Of a stretch of 64,000 nucleotides of DNA, positions 10,306 to 24,485 are shown piece by piece. The notes under the pieces are model-generated. The model was not told where the DNA came from, searched no databases, and worked only from the letters and a program-made list of their open reading frames with translations. Each line of letters starts with the position of its first letter. Positions within the stretch are counted from its first letter, which is position 1. The stretch lies in contig JASAMV010004936.1 in assembly GCA_030248065.1 (NCBI GenBank), forward strand, positions 1-64,000, read 5' to 3'. The stretch is from Rhynchonema sp. JSB1_4. Lineage: Eukaryota > Nematoda > Chromadorea > Monhysterida > Xyalidae. The translations under genes were made by a program, and so were the position numbers.

Positions 10306-12800
10306 AAACGTCCTGTGGGACACAACAGCCCAACGGGCTACTTAAAAACATCTTTTGAAGGAAATTTCTCAGCAATAAACATAAATTTCCGAAATAAGGT
10401 GTCAAGAACAATTAACCACGTCCTGTGGAACACAACAGCCGGACGGGCGGCTTATTAACACTTTTTAAGTGACATTTCTTAGCAATAAACAGAAGTTTCC
10501 GAAATAAGGTGTCACAAAGAACAACAAACGTCCAGTGGGACACAACGGACCACCGGGCTGCTTAAAAACATATTTTAAGGAAATTTTCTCAGCAATGAAC
10601 ATCATTTTCCGAAATAAGGTGGTAACAAGAACTACACACGTCCTGCAGAACACAGCAGCCGAACGGGCGTTTATTAACACCTTTTAACGGAAATTTCTGA
10701 GTAATAAACAGAAGCTTCCGAAATAAGGTGTTAAAAAGAACCACAAACGTTCTGTGGTACACAACAGCCCAACGGGCTGCTTAAAAACATCTTTTGAAGG
10801 AAGTTTCTCAGCAATAAACATAAATTTCCGAAATAAGGTGTCAAGAACAATTAGCCACGTCCGGTGGAACACAACAGCCGGACGGGCGGCTTATTAACAC
10901 TTTTTAAGTGACATTTCTTAGCAATAAACAGAAGTTTCCGAAATAAGGTATCAAAAAGAACTACAAACGTCCAGTGGGACACAACAGACGTCCCGTGGGC
11001 ACAACAGACCATCGGGCTGCTTAAAAACATCTTTTAAGGGAAATTTCTCAGCAATGAACATAATTTTCCGAAATAAGGTGGTAACAAGAACTACACGTCC
11101 TGCAGAACACAGCAGCCGAACGGGCGCTTATTAACGCCTTTTAACGGAAATTTCTGTGCAATAAACAAGTTTCCGAAATAAGGTGTTAAAAAGAACTACA
11201 AACATCCTGTTGGGCACAACAGCCCAACGGGCTGCTGAAAGACACATTTTAGACGAAGTTTCTCAGCAATAAGCATAAGTTTCCGAAATAAGGTGTCAAG
11301 AAGAACTAACCACGTCCTGTGGAACACAAGAGCCGAACGGGCTGCTTAAAAACATCTTTTAAAGGAAGTTTCTCAGCAATAAACAAAGTTTCCGAAATAA
11401 GGTGTCAAGAAGAACTAACCACGTCCTGTGGAACACAACAGCCGAACGGGCGGCTTATTAACACCTTTTAAGTGACATTTCTTAGTAATAAACAGAAGTT
11501 TCCGAAATAAGGTATCAAAAAGAACTACAAACGTCCTGTGGGACACAACAGACGTCCAGTGGGACACAACAGACCAGCGGGCTTCTTAAAAACATCTTTT
11601 AAGGGAAATTTCTCAGCAATGAACATAATTTTCCGAAATAAGGTGGTAACAAGAACTACACACGTCCTGCAGAACACCGCAGCTGAACGAGCGCTTATTA
11701 ACACCTTTTAATGATATTTCTTAGCAAATAAACAGAAGTTTCCGAAATAAGGTGTTAAAAAGAACCACAAACGTTCTGTGGTACACAACAGCCCAACGGG
11801 CTGCTTAAAAACATCTTTTGAAGGAAGTTTCTCAGCAATAAACATAAATTTCCGAAATAAGGTGTCAAGAACAATTAGCCACGTCCGGTGGAACACAACA
11901 GCCGGACGGGCGGCTTATTAACACTTTTTAAGTGACATTTCTTAGCAATAAACAGAAGTTTCCGAAATAAGGTATCAAAAAGAACTACAAACGTCCAGTG
12001 GGACACAACAGACGTCCCGTGGGCACAACAGACCATCGGGCTGCTTAAAAACATCTTTTAAGGGAAATTTCTCAGCAATGAACATAATTTTCCGAAATAA
12101 GGTGGTAACAAGAACTACACGTCCTGCAGAACACAGCAGCCGAACGGGCGCTTATTAACGCCTTTTAACGGAAATTTCTGTGCAATAAACAAGTTTCCGA
12201 AATAAGGTGTTAAAAAGAACTACAAACATCCTGTTGGGCAAACAGCCCAACGGCTGCTGAAAGACACATTTTATACGACGTTTCTCAGCAATAAGCATAA
12301 GTTTCCGAAATAAGGTGTCAAGAAGAACTAACCACGTCCTGTGGAACACAACAGCCGAACGGGCTGCTTAAAAACATCTTTTAAAGGAAGTTTCTCAGCA
12401 ATAAACAAAGTTTCCGAAATAAGGTGTCAAGAAGAACTAACCACGTCCTGTGGAACACAACAGCCGAACGGGCGGCTTATTAACACCTTTTAAGTGACAT
12501 TTCTTAGTAATAAACAGAAGTTTCCGAAATAAGGTATCAAAAAGAACTACAAACGTCCTGTGGGACACAACAGACGTCCAGTGGGACACAACAGACCAGC
12601 GGGCTTCTTAAAAACATCTTTTAAGGGAAATTTCTCAGCAATGAACATAATTTTCCGAAATAAGGTGGTAACAAGAACTACACACGTCTTGCAGAACACA
12701 GCAGCCGAACGGGCGCTTATTGACACCTTTTAATGACATTTCTTAGCAAATAAACAGAAGTTTCCGAAATAAGGTGTTAAAAAGAACTACAAACGTCCTG

Positions 12801-13256
12801 TGACTAACCACAGTGACCCACCAAACTCGTCTGCTGATCCTACTCACCACATCACTAATCTACCAAGCTCCAATTAAGAAGAGACTAAATTCATCGTAAA
12901 CCAGCCTTTTTCAACATCTGGACTCAAAGAAACAACAGCACCAAGATGGGATAGAGTAAAGAAATTCAAGAGAAGATCCAAGATCAACTCAAATCCCTCG
13001 CGCAAACATGGCCGCCTGAAACTTTGAAGCGTTGGAGCAATCTGATGTGGAGCGAAAGGAGCGCAATTGAATAGGACCATGAACTACTGAGATTGACTGC
13101 AAAAATGCTGATAGTGATATGTCCTTTGGATCTATTAACGGCTTTAGCTTATGATCACTTAGGAGAAATCGCTCAGCTTTGTTTTGTTAGTCTTTGGATT
13201 TTGTGATCCCTCTTGTGTAATGATGATCATCATTGTTCGGAGCTCAGAATATAAAA
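12801..13256. repeat. Non-satellite insert, copy 3 of 3
   Basis: It is nearly identical to the copy at 9850-10305, with only a few substitutions (for example a CATGG/CATAG difference). The constant offset of about 2951 bases, including flanking monomers, indicates segmental duplication of a satellite-plus-insert block and not independent insertion. Confidence 0.8.
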
Positions 13257-16200
13257 AAACGTCCTGTGGGACACAACAGCCCAACGGGCTGCTTAAAAAC
13301 ATCTTTTGAAGGAAATTTCTCAGCAATAAACATAAATTTCCGAAATAAGGTGTCAAGAACAATTAACCACGTCCTGTGGAACACAACAGCCGGACGGGCG
13401 GCTTATTAACACTTTTTAAGTGACATTTCTTAGCAATAAACAGAAGTTTCCGAAATAAGGTGTCACAAAGAACAACAAACGTCCAGTGGGACACAACAGA
13501 CGTCCCGTGGGCACAACAGACCATCGGGCTGCTTAAAAACATCTTTTAAGGGAAATTTCTCAGCAATGAACATAATTTTCCGAAATAAGGTGGTAACAAG
13601 AACTACACGTCCTGCAGAACACAGCAGCCGAACGGGCGCTTATTAACGCCTTTTAACGGAAATTTCTGTGCAATAAACAAGTTTCCGAAATAAGGTGTTA
13701 AAAAGAACTACAAACATCCTGTTGGGCACAACAGCCCAACGGGCTGCTGAAAGACACATTTTAAACGAAGTTTCTCAGCAATAAGCATAAGTTTCCGAAA
13801 TAAGGTGTCAAGAAGAACTAACCACGTCCTGTGGAACACAACAGCCGAACGGGCGTTTATTAACACCTTTTAACGGAAATTTCTGAGTAATAAACAGAAG
13901 CTTCCGAAATAAGGTGTTAAAAAGAACTACAAACGTCCAGTGGGACACAACAGACGTCCAGTGGGACACAACAGACCATCGGGCTGCTTAAAAACATCTT
14001 TTAAGGGAAATTTCTCAGCAATGAACATAATTTTCCGAAATAAGGTGGTAACAAGAACTACACACGTCCTGCAGAACACAGCAGCCGAACGGGCGCTTAT
14101 TAACACCTTTTAACGGAAATTTCTGAGTAATAAACAGAAGTTTCCGAAATAAGGTGCTAAAAAGAACCACAAACGTCCTGTGGGACACAACAGCCCAACG
14201 GGCTGCGTAAAAACATCTTTTAAAGGAAATTTCTCAGCAATAAACATAACTTTCCGAAATAAGGTGTCAAGAACAATTAGCCACGTCCTGTGGAACACAA
14301 CAGCCGGACGGGCGGCTTATTAACACCTTTTAAGGGACATTTCTTAGCAATAAACAGAAGTTTCCGAAATAAAGTGTCAAAAAGAACTACAAACGTCCAG
14401 TGGGACACAACAGACGTCCAGTGGGACACAACAGACCATCGGGCTGCTTAAAAACATCTTTTAAGGGAAATTTCTCAGCAATGAACATAATTTTCCGAAA
14501 TAAGGTGGTAACAAGAACTACACACGTCCTGCAGAACACAGCAGCCGAACGGGCGCTTATTAACACCTTTTAACGGAAATTTCTGGGCAATAAACAAGTT
14601 TCCGAAATAAGGTGTTAAAAATAACTACAAACGTCATGTTGGACACAACAGCCCAACGGGCTGCTTAAAAACACATTTTAAACGAAGTTTCTCAGCAATA
14701 AACATAAGTTTCCGAAATAAGGTGTCAAGAAGAACTAACCACGTCCTGTGGAACACACAGCCGAACGCCTTTTCCCTTTTAGAATTTCTGGATACTTTCT
14801 GGTTTAGCTCAAATGGAACAACAGCCGAACGGGCGGATTAAAAACATCTTTTAAAGGAAATTTCTCAGCAATAAACATAAGTTTCCGAAATAAGGTGTCA
14901 AGAAGAACTAACCACGTCCTGTGGAACACAACAGCCGGACGGGTGGCTTATTAACACCTTTTAAGGGGCATTTCTTAGCAATAAACAGAAGTTTCCGAAA
15001 TAAGGTGTTAAAAAGAACTACAAACGTCCAGTGGGACGCAACAGACGTCCAGTGGCACACAACAGCCCATCGGGCTGCTTAAAAACATCTTTTAAGGAAA
15101 ATTTCTCAGAAATGAACATAATTTTCCGAAATAAGGTGGTAACAAGAACTACACGCGTCCTGTGCAACACAACAGCCGAACAGGCGGCTTGTTAACACCT
15201 TTAGCGGAAATTTCTTTGCAATAAACAAGTTTCCTAACTAAGGTGTTAAAAAGAACTATAAACGTGCTGTGGGACACAACAGCCCAACGGGCTGCTTAAA
15301 AACATCTTTTAAAGGAAATTTCTCAGCAATAAACATAAGTTTCCGAAATAAGGTGTCAAGAAGAACTAACCACGTCCTGTGGAACACAACAGCCGGACGG
15401 GCGGCTTATTAACACTTTTTAAGGGACATTTCTTAGCAATAAACAGCAGTCCGAAATAAGGTGTCAAAAAGAACTACAAACGTCCAGTGGGACACAACAG
15501 ACGTCCAGTAGGACACAACAGACCATCGGGCTGCTTAAAAACATCTTTTAAGGGAAATTTCTCAGCAATGGACATGATTTTCCGAAATAAGATGGTAACA
15601 AGAACTACACGCGTCCTGTGGAACACAACAGCCGAACGGGCGGCTTATTAACACCTTTTAACGGAAATTTCTGAGTAATAAACAGAAGTTTCCGAAATAA
15701 GGTGTTAAAAAAACGACAAACGTCCTGTGGGACACAACAGACGTCCAGTGGGACACAAAAGCCCATCGGGCTGCTTAAAAACATCTTTTAAGGGAAATTT
15801 CTCAGCAATGAACATAATTTTCCGAAATAAGGTGGTAACAAGAACTACACGCGTCCTGTGGAACACAACAGCCGAACGGGCGGCTTATTAACACCTTTTA
15901 ACGGAAATTTCTGAGTAATAAACAGAAGTTTCCGAAATAAGGTGTTAAAAAGAACCACAAACGTCCTGTGGGACACAACAGCCCAACGGGCTGCGTAAAA
16001 ACATCTTTTAAAGGAAATTTCTCAGCAATAAACATAGGTTTCCGAAATAAGGTGTCAAGAAGAACTAACCACGTCCTGTGGAACACAACAGCCGGACGGG
16101 CGGCTCATTAACACCTTTTAAGGGACATTTCTTAGCAATAAACAGAAGTTTCCGAAATAAAGTGTCAAAAAGAACTACAAACGTCCAGTGGGACACAACA

Positions 16201-19200
16201 GACGTCCAGTAGGACACAACAGACCATCGGGCTGCTTAAAAACATCTTTTAAGGGAAATTTCTCAGCAATGAACATAATTTTCCGAAATAAGGTGGTAAC
16301 AAGAACTACACACGTCCTGCAGAACACAGCAGCCGAACGGGCGCTTATTAACACCTTTTAGCGGAAATTTCTGGGCAATAAACAAGTTTCCGAAATAAGG
16401 TGTTAAAAAGAACTACAAACGTCCTGTGGGACACAACAGCCCAACGGGCTGCTTAAAAACATCTTTTAAAGGAAATTTCTCAGCAATAAACATAAGTTTC
16501 CGAAATAAGGTGTCAAGAAGAACTAACCACGTCCTGTGGAACACAACAGCCGGACGGGCGGCTTATTAACACCTTTTAAGGGACATTTCTTAGCAATAAA
16601 CAGAAGTTTCCGAAATAAGGTGTCAAAAAGAACTACAAACGTCCAGTGGGACACAACAGACGTCCAGTGGGACACAACAGACCATCGGGCTGCTTAAAAA
16701 CATCTTTTAAGGGAAATTTCTCAGCAATGAACATAATTTTCCGAAATAAGGTGGTAACAAGAACTACACACGTCTTGCAGAACACAGCAGCCGAACGGGC
16801 GCTTATTAACACCTTTTAACGGAAATTTCTGGGCAATAAACAATTTTCCGAAATAAGGTGTTAAAAAGAACTACAAACGTCCTGTTGGACACAACAGCCC
16901 AACGGGCTGCTTAAAACATCTTTAAACGAAGTTTCTCAGCAATAAACATAAGTTTCTCAGCAATAAACATAAGTTTCTGAAATAAGGTGTCAAGAAGAAC
17001 TAACCACGTCCTGTGAAACACAACAGCCGGACGGGCGGCTTATTAACACCTTTTATGGGACATTTCTTAGCAATAAACAGAAGTTTCCGAAATAAGGTGT
17101 CAAAAAGAACTACAAACGTCCAGTGGGACACAACAGACGTCCAGTGGGACACAACAGACCATCGGGCTGCTTAAAAACATCTTTTAAGGGAAATTTCTCA
17201 GCAATGAACATAATTTTCCGAAATAAGGTGGTAACAAGAACTACACATGTCCTGCAGAACACAGCAGCCGAACGGGCGCTTATTAACACCTTTTAACGGA
17301 AATTTCTGGGCAATAAACAATTTTCCGAAATAAGGTGTTAAAAAGAACTACAAACGTCCTGTGGGACACAACAGCCCAACGGGCTGCTTAAAAACATCTT
17401 TTAAAGGAAATTTCTCAGCAATAAACATAAGTTTCCGAAATAAGGTGTCAAGAAGAACTAACCACGTCCTGTGGAACACAACAGCCGGACGGGCGGCTTA
17501 TTAACACCTTTTAAGGGACATTTCTTAGCAATAAACAGAAGTTTCCGAAATAAGGTGTCAAAAAGAACTACAAACGTCCAGTGTGACACAACAGACGTCC
17601 AGTGGCACACAACAACCCATCGGGCTGCTTAAAACATCTTTTAAGGGAAATTTCTCAGCAATGAACATAATTTTCCGAAATAAGGTGGTAACAAGAACTA
17701 CACACGTCTTGCAGAACACAGCAGCCGAACGGGCGCTTATTAACACCTTTTAACGGAAATTTCTGGGCAATAAATAAGTTTCCGAAATAAGGTGTTAAAA
17801 AGAACTACAAACGTCCTGTTGAACGCAACAGCCCAACGGGCTGCGTAAAAACATCTTTTAAAGGAAATTTCTCAGCAATAAACATAAGTTTCCGAAATAA
17901 GGTGTCAAGAAGAACTAATCACGTCCTGTGGAACACAACAGCCGGACGGGCGGCTCATTAACACCTTTTAAGGGACATTTCTTAGCAATAAACAGAAGTT
18001 TCCGAAATAAAGTGTCAAAAAGAACTACAAACGTCCAGTGGGACACAACAGACGTCCAGTGGGACACAACAGACCATCGGGCTGCTTAAAAACATCTTTT
18101 AAGGGAAATTTCTCAGCAATGAACATAATTTTCCGAAATAAGGTGGTAACAAGAACTACACACGTCCTGCAGAACACAGCAGCCGAACGGGCGCTTATTA
18201 ACACCTTTTAGCGGAAATTTCTGGGCAATAAACAAGTTTCCGAAATAAGGTGTTAAAAAGAACTACAAACGTCCTGTGGACACAACAGCCCAACGGGCTG
18301 CTTAAAAACATCTTTTAAAGGAAATTTCTCAGCAATAAACATAAGTTTCCGAAATAAGGTGTCAAGAAGAACTAACCACGTCCTGTGGAACACAACAGCC
18401 GGACGGGTGGCTTATTAACACCTTTTAAGGGGCATTTCTTAGCAATAAACAGAAGTTTCCGAAATAAGGTGTCAAAAAGTACTACAAACATCCAGTGGGA
18501 CACAACAGACGTCCAGTAGGACACAACAGACCATCGGGCTGCTTAAAAACATCTTTTAAGGGAAATTTCTCAGCAATGAACATAACTTTCCGAAATAAGG
18601 TGGTAACAGGAACTACACACGTCCTGCAGAACACAGCAGCCGAACGGGCGCTTATTAACACCTTTTAACGGAAATTTCTCGGCAATAAACAAGTTTCCGA
18701 AATAAGGTGTTAAAAAGAACTACAAACGTCCTGTGGGACACAACAGCCCAACGGGCTGCTTAAAAACATCTTTTAAAGGAAATTTCTCAGCAATAAACAT
18801 AAGTTTCCGAAATAAGGTGTCAAGAAGAACTAACCACGTCCTGTGGAACACAACAGCCGGACGGGCGGCTTATTAACACCTTTTAAGGGACATTTCTTAC
18901 AATAAACAGAAGTTTCCGAAATAAGGTGTCAGAAGGAACTACGGACGTCCAGTGGGACACAACAACAAAAACAAAAAAAAAAAAGTCCTGTGGAACACAA
19001 CAGCCGGACGGGCGGCTCATTAACACCTTTTAAGGGACATTTCTTAGCAATAAACAGAAGTTTCCAAAATAAAGTGTCAAAAAGAACTAACCACGTCCTG
19101 TGGAACACAACAGCCGGACGCGCGGCTCATTGACACCTTTTAAGGGACATTTCTTAGCAATTAACATAAGTCCGAAATAAGGTGTCAAAAAGTACTACAA

Positions 19201-22200
19201 ACATCCAGTGGGACACAACAGACGTCCAGTGTGACACAACAGACCATCGGGCTGCTTAAAAACATCTTTTAAGGGAAATTTCTCAGCAATGAACATAATT
19301 TTCCGAAATAAGGTGGTAGCAAGAACTACACACGTCCTCAGAACACAGCAGCCGAACGGGCGCTTATTAACACCTTTTAGCGGAAATTTCTGGGCAATAA
19401 ACAAGTTTCCGAAATAAGGTGTTAAAAAGAACTACAAACGTCCTGTGGGACACAACAGCCCAACGGGCTGCTTAAAAACATCTTTTGAAGGAAATTTCTC
19501 AACAATAAACATAAGTTTCCGAAATAAGGTGTCAAGAAGAACTAACCACGTCCTGTGGAACACAACAGCCGGACGGGCGGCTTATTGACGCCTTTTAAGG
19601 GACATTTCTTAGCAATAAACAGAAGTTTCCGAAATAAGGTGTCAAAAAGAACTACAAACGTCCAGTGGGACACAACAGACGTCCAGTAGGACACAACAGA
19701 CCATCGGGCTGCTTAAAAACATCTTTTAAGGGAAATTTCTCAGCAATGAACATAATTTTCCGAAATAAGGTGGTAACAAGAACTACACACGTCCTGCAGA
19801 ACACAGCAGCCGAACGGGCGCTTATTAACACCTTTTAGCGAAAATTTCTGGGCAATAAACAAGTTTCCGAAATGAGGTGTTAAAAAGAACTACAAACGTC
19901 CTGTGGGACACAACAGCCCAACGGGCTGCTTAAAAACATCTTTTAAAGGAAATTTCTCAGCAATAAACATAAGTTTCCGAAATAAGGTGTCAAGAAGAAC
20001 TAACCATGTCCTGTGGAACACAACAGCCGGACGGGTGGCTTATTAACACCTTTTAAGGGACATTTCTTAGCAATAAACATAAGTTTCCGAAATAAGGTGT
20101 CAAAAAGAACTACGGACGTCCAGTGGGACACAACAGACCATCGGGCTGCTTAAAAACATATTTTAAGGGAAATTTCTCTGCAATGAACATAATTTTCCGA
20201 AATAAGGTGTCAAGAAGAACTAACCATGTCCTGTGGAACACAGCAGCCGGACGGGCGGCTTATTAACAATTTTTAAGGGACATTTCTTGGCAATAAACAG
20301 AAGTTTCCGAAATAAGGTGTCAAGAAGAACTAACCACGTCCTGTGGAACACAACAGCCGGACGGGCGGCTCATTAACACCTTTTAAGGGACATTTCTTAG
20401 CAATAAACAGAAGTTTCCGAAATAAGGTGTCAAAAAGAACTACAAACGTCCAGTGGGACACAACAGACGTCCAGTAGGACACAACAGACCATCGGGCTGC
20501 TTAAAAACATCTTTTAAGGGAAATTTCTCAGCAATGAACATAATTTTCCGAAATAAGGTGGTAACAAGAACTACACACGTCCTGCAGAACACAGCAGCCG
20601 AACGGGCGCTTATTAACACCTTTTAGCGGAAATTTCTGGGCAATAAACAAGTTTCCGAAATAAGGTGTTAAAAAGAACTACAAACGTCCTGTGGGACACA
20701 ACAGCCCAACGGGCTGCTTAAAAACATCTTTTGAAGGAAATTTCTCAGCAATAAACATAAGTTTCCGAAATAAGGTGTCAAGAAGAACTAACCACGTCCT
20801 GTGGAACACAACAGCCGGACGGGCGGCTTATTGACGCCTTTTAAGGGACATTTCTTAGCAATAAACAGAAGTTTCCGAAATAAGGTGTCAAAAAGAACTA
20901 CAAACGTCCAGTGGGACACAACAGACGTCCAGTAGGACACAACAGACCATCGGGCTGCTTAAAAACATCTTTTAAGGGAAATTTCTCAGCAATGAACATA
21001 ATTTTCCGAAATAAGGTGGTAACGAGAACTACACACGTCCTGCAGAACACAGCAGCCGAACGGGCGCTTATTAACACCTTTTAGCGGAAATTTCTGGGCA
21101 ATAAACAAGTTTCCGAAATAAGGTGTTAAAAAGAACTACAAACGTCCTGTGGGACACAACAGCCCAACGGGCTGCTTAAAAACATCTTTTAAAGGAAATT
21201 TCTCAGCAATAAACATAAGTTTCCGAAATAAGGTGTCAAGAAGAACTAACCACGTCCTGTGGAACACAACAGCCGGACGGGTGGCTTATTAACACCTTTT
21301 AAGGGGCATTTCTTAGCAATAAACAGAAGTTTCCGAAATAAGGCAAAAAGAACACGACCCCAGGGGACACAACACACCACGGCTAAAAGCATCTTTTAAA
21401 CGAAGTTTCTCAGCAATAAACATAAGTTTCTGAAATAAGGTGTCAAGAAGAACTAACCATGTCCTGTGGAACACAGCAGCCGGACGGGCGGCTTATTAAC
21501 AATTTTTAAGGGACATTTCTTGGCAATAAACAGAAGTTTCCGAAATAAGGTGTCAAGAAGAACTAACCACGTCCTGTGGAACACAACAGCCGGACGCGCG
21601 GCTCATTGACACCTTTTAAGGGACATTTCTTAGCAATATTCAGAAGTTTCCGAAATAAGGTGTCAAAAAGAACTACAAACGTCCAGTGGGACACAACAGA
21701 CGTCCAGTAGGACACAACAGACCATCGGGCTGCTTAAAAACATCTTTTAAGGGAAATTTCTCAGCAATGAACATAATTTTCCGAAATACGGTGGTAACAA
21801 GAACTACACACGTCCTGCAGAACACAGCAGCCGAACGGGCGCTTATTAACACCTTTTAGCGAAAATTTCTGGGCAATAAACAAGTTTCCGAAATGAGGTG
21901 TTAAAAAGAACTACAAACGTCCTGTGGGACACAACAGCCCAACGGGCTGCTTAAAAACATCTTTTAAAGGAAATTTCTCAGCAATAAACATAAGTTTCCG
22001 AAATAAGGTGTCAAGAAGAACTAACCATGTCCTGTGGAACACAACAGCCGGAAGGGTGGCTTATTAACACCTTTTAAGGGACATTTCTTAGCAATAAACA
22101 TAAGTTTCCGAAATAAGGTGTCAAAAAGAACTACAAACGTCCAGCGGGACACAACAGACGTCCAGTAGGACACAACAGACCATCGGGCTGCTTAAAAACA

Positions 22201-23795
22201 TCTTTTAAGGGAAATTTCTCAGCAATGAACATAATTTTCCGAAATAAGGTGTCAAGAAGAACTAACCATGTCCTGTGGAACACAGCAGCCGGACGGGCGG
22301 CTTATTAACAATTTTTAAGGGACATTTCTTGGCAATAAACAGAAGTTTCCGAAATAAGGTTCTAAAAAGAACTACAAACGTCCAGTGGGACACAACAGAC
22401 GTCCAGTGGCACACAACATCCCATCGGGCGGCTTAAAAACATCCTTTAAGCGAAATTTCTCAGAAATGAACATAATTTTCCGAAATAACGTGGTAACAAG
22501 CACTACACGCGTCCTGTGGAACACAACAGCCGAACGGGCGGCTTATTAACACCTTTTAACGGAAATTTCTGAGTAATAAACAGAAGTTTCCGAAATAACG
22601 TGTTAAAAAGAACCACAAACGTCCAGTGGGACACAACAGCCCAACGGGCTGCTTAAAAACATCTTTTAAAGGAAATTTCTCAGCGATAAACATAAGTTTC
22701 TGAAATAAGGTGTCAAGAAGAACTAACCACGTCCTGTGGAACACAACAGAGGGACGGGCGGCTTATTAACACCTTAAGGGACATTTCTTAGCAATAAACA
22801 GAAGTTTCCGAAATAAGGTGTCAAAAAGAACTACAAACATCCAGTGGGACACAACAGACGCCCAGTGGGACACAACAGACCATCGCGCTGCTTAAAAACA
22901 TCTTTTAAGGGAAATTTCCCAGCAATGAACATCATTTTCCGAAATAAGGTGGTAACAAGAACTACACACGTCCTGCAGAACACAGCAGCCGAACGGGCGC
23001 TTATTAACACATTTTAACGGACATTTCTGGGCAAAAAACAAGTTTCCGAAATAAGGTGTTAAAAAGAACTACAAACGTCCTGTGGGACACAACAGCCCAA
23101 CGGGCTGCTTAAAAACATCTTTTAAACGAAGTTTCTCAGTAATGAACATGATTTTCCTAAATAAGGTGGTAACAAGAACTACACGCGTCCTGTGGAACAC
23201 AACAGCCGAACGGGCGGCTTATTAACACCTTTTTAACGGAAATTTCTGAGTAATAAACATAAGTTTCCGAAATAAGGTGTTAAAAAGAACTACAAACGTC
23301 CTGTTGGACACAACAGCCCAACGGGCTGCTTAAAAACATCTTTTAAACGAAGTTTCTCAGCAATAAACATAAGTTTCTGAAATAAGGTGTCAAGAAGAAC
23401 TAACCACGTCCTGTGGAACACAGCAGCCGGACGGGCGGCTTATTAACACCTTTTAAGGGACATTTCTTGGCAATAAACAGAAGTTTCCGAAATAAGGTGT
23501 TAAAAAGAACTACAAACGTCCAGTGGGACACAACAGACGTCCAGTGGCACACAACAGCCCATCGGGCTGCTTAAAAACATCTTTTAAGGAAAATTTCTCA
23601 GAAATGAACATACTTTTCCGAAATAAGGTGGTAACAAGAACCACACACGTCCTGTGGAACACAACAGCCGAACGGGCGGCTTATTAACACCTTTTAACAG
23701 AAATTTCTGAGTAATAAACAGAAGTTTCCGAAGTAAGGTGTTAAAAAGAACCACAAACGTCCTGTGGGACACAACAGCCCAACGGGCTGCTTAAA

Positions 23796-24485
23796 GCTGC
23801 TGGTCAACAACCAATCGACTTCGTTTAGTCTTGGGGGCAGTTCACATAAACAAAGGTGGAATATCGTGTTACTCGAAGCTGACTTGGGGAGTCGATTGGT
23901 TGCTTCCTGATGTTTCACGGCCGGGTTGAAGTTTACCCCTCAGTGACGAAGTGTAAAATTTATGCCGGGTTTCCGTGGAAAGGGCAATTCGCGGCAACGC
24001 TTAATAATTTCAGAATGTCAAGCACCAACATTTGTTTCATCAGTATGGTATACAGCTTTGCAGGAAACAGCTTGCATCATGAAGGAGAAGACATTTACTT
24101 CCAAAAACCTGGTGGTTTTTGGTCACCGTTTTGTTCGTCGATAATTTCAAGCATCTGTGATCAACCAGCAAATGTGTTGATCGGACACAAAAATCCTCTA
24201 ATTACTGTGTACATAACCTGTGCTTTCGGGTTCACTGCACCAAACACAGCTAACACTATAATTCGAACAACATGCGCAAGTCGGTCATTATGGGCGTGCG
24301 CGACCCCAAAAAAAGCATTTTTGGGTGCTCGAATCTGCACATTGTTTTTGAGTGCGCGCGCTGATAATGATTTTTTGTGAGTGCGGTTTGTTTTGACTTA
24401 GTACTGTATGTACATGACTTTTGAGAGCAGCACTGTAGATGTGTGGCACAGATCCGATCCAATCGGAATACCTTCTTGTTCTACA
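23796..24485. other. Spacer between oppositely oriented satellite blocks
   Basis: About 690 bases without satellite. It contains an inverted repeat, CAACCAATCGACT near 23810 and AGTCGATTGGTTG near 23889. An open frame of about 156 codons on the plus strand (23910-24380) shows no recognisable domain or convincing splice structure. I do not call a gene here. Confidence 0.5.

Larger units (their letters stand above)
4470..23795 (+). repeat. Satellite array with four-monomer higher-order repeat
   Basis: Roughly 170 tandem monomers of 107-131 bp, all sharing the core TTTCCGAAATAAGGTG. Four monomer types alternate. Type A (about 111 bp) contains AGCCCAACGGGCT. Type B (110 bp) contains AGCCGGACGGGCGGCT. 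Type C (about 131 bp) carries an internal 21-bp duplication around GACGTCCAGTGGGACACA. Type D (about 107 bp) contains CTGCAGAACACAGCAGCC. From about 16 kb the order A-B-C-D repeats with a period of about 457 bp: D monomers lie near 16316, 16773, 17251, 17706, 18171 and 18628. Occasional extra blocks give spacings of 710-790. Short open frames of about 62 codons on the minus strand recur because A+B is a multiple of three; they are not genes. Confidence 0.95.

Noticed and set aside
4470..23795. Regularly spaced repeats as a CRISPR array
   Set aside because: Units are about 110 bp, contiguous and related throughout, with no unique spacers, and the genome is eukaryotic.
4470..23795. CENP-B box in the satellite
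   Set aside because: The conserved core TTTCCGAAATAAGGTG does not contain the essential TTCG...CGGGA pattern.
23910..24380. 156-codon open frame in the satellite spacer
   Set aside because: No domain, composition or splice support; probably chance in moderately GC-balanced DNA.
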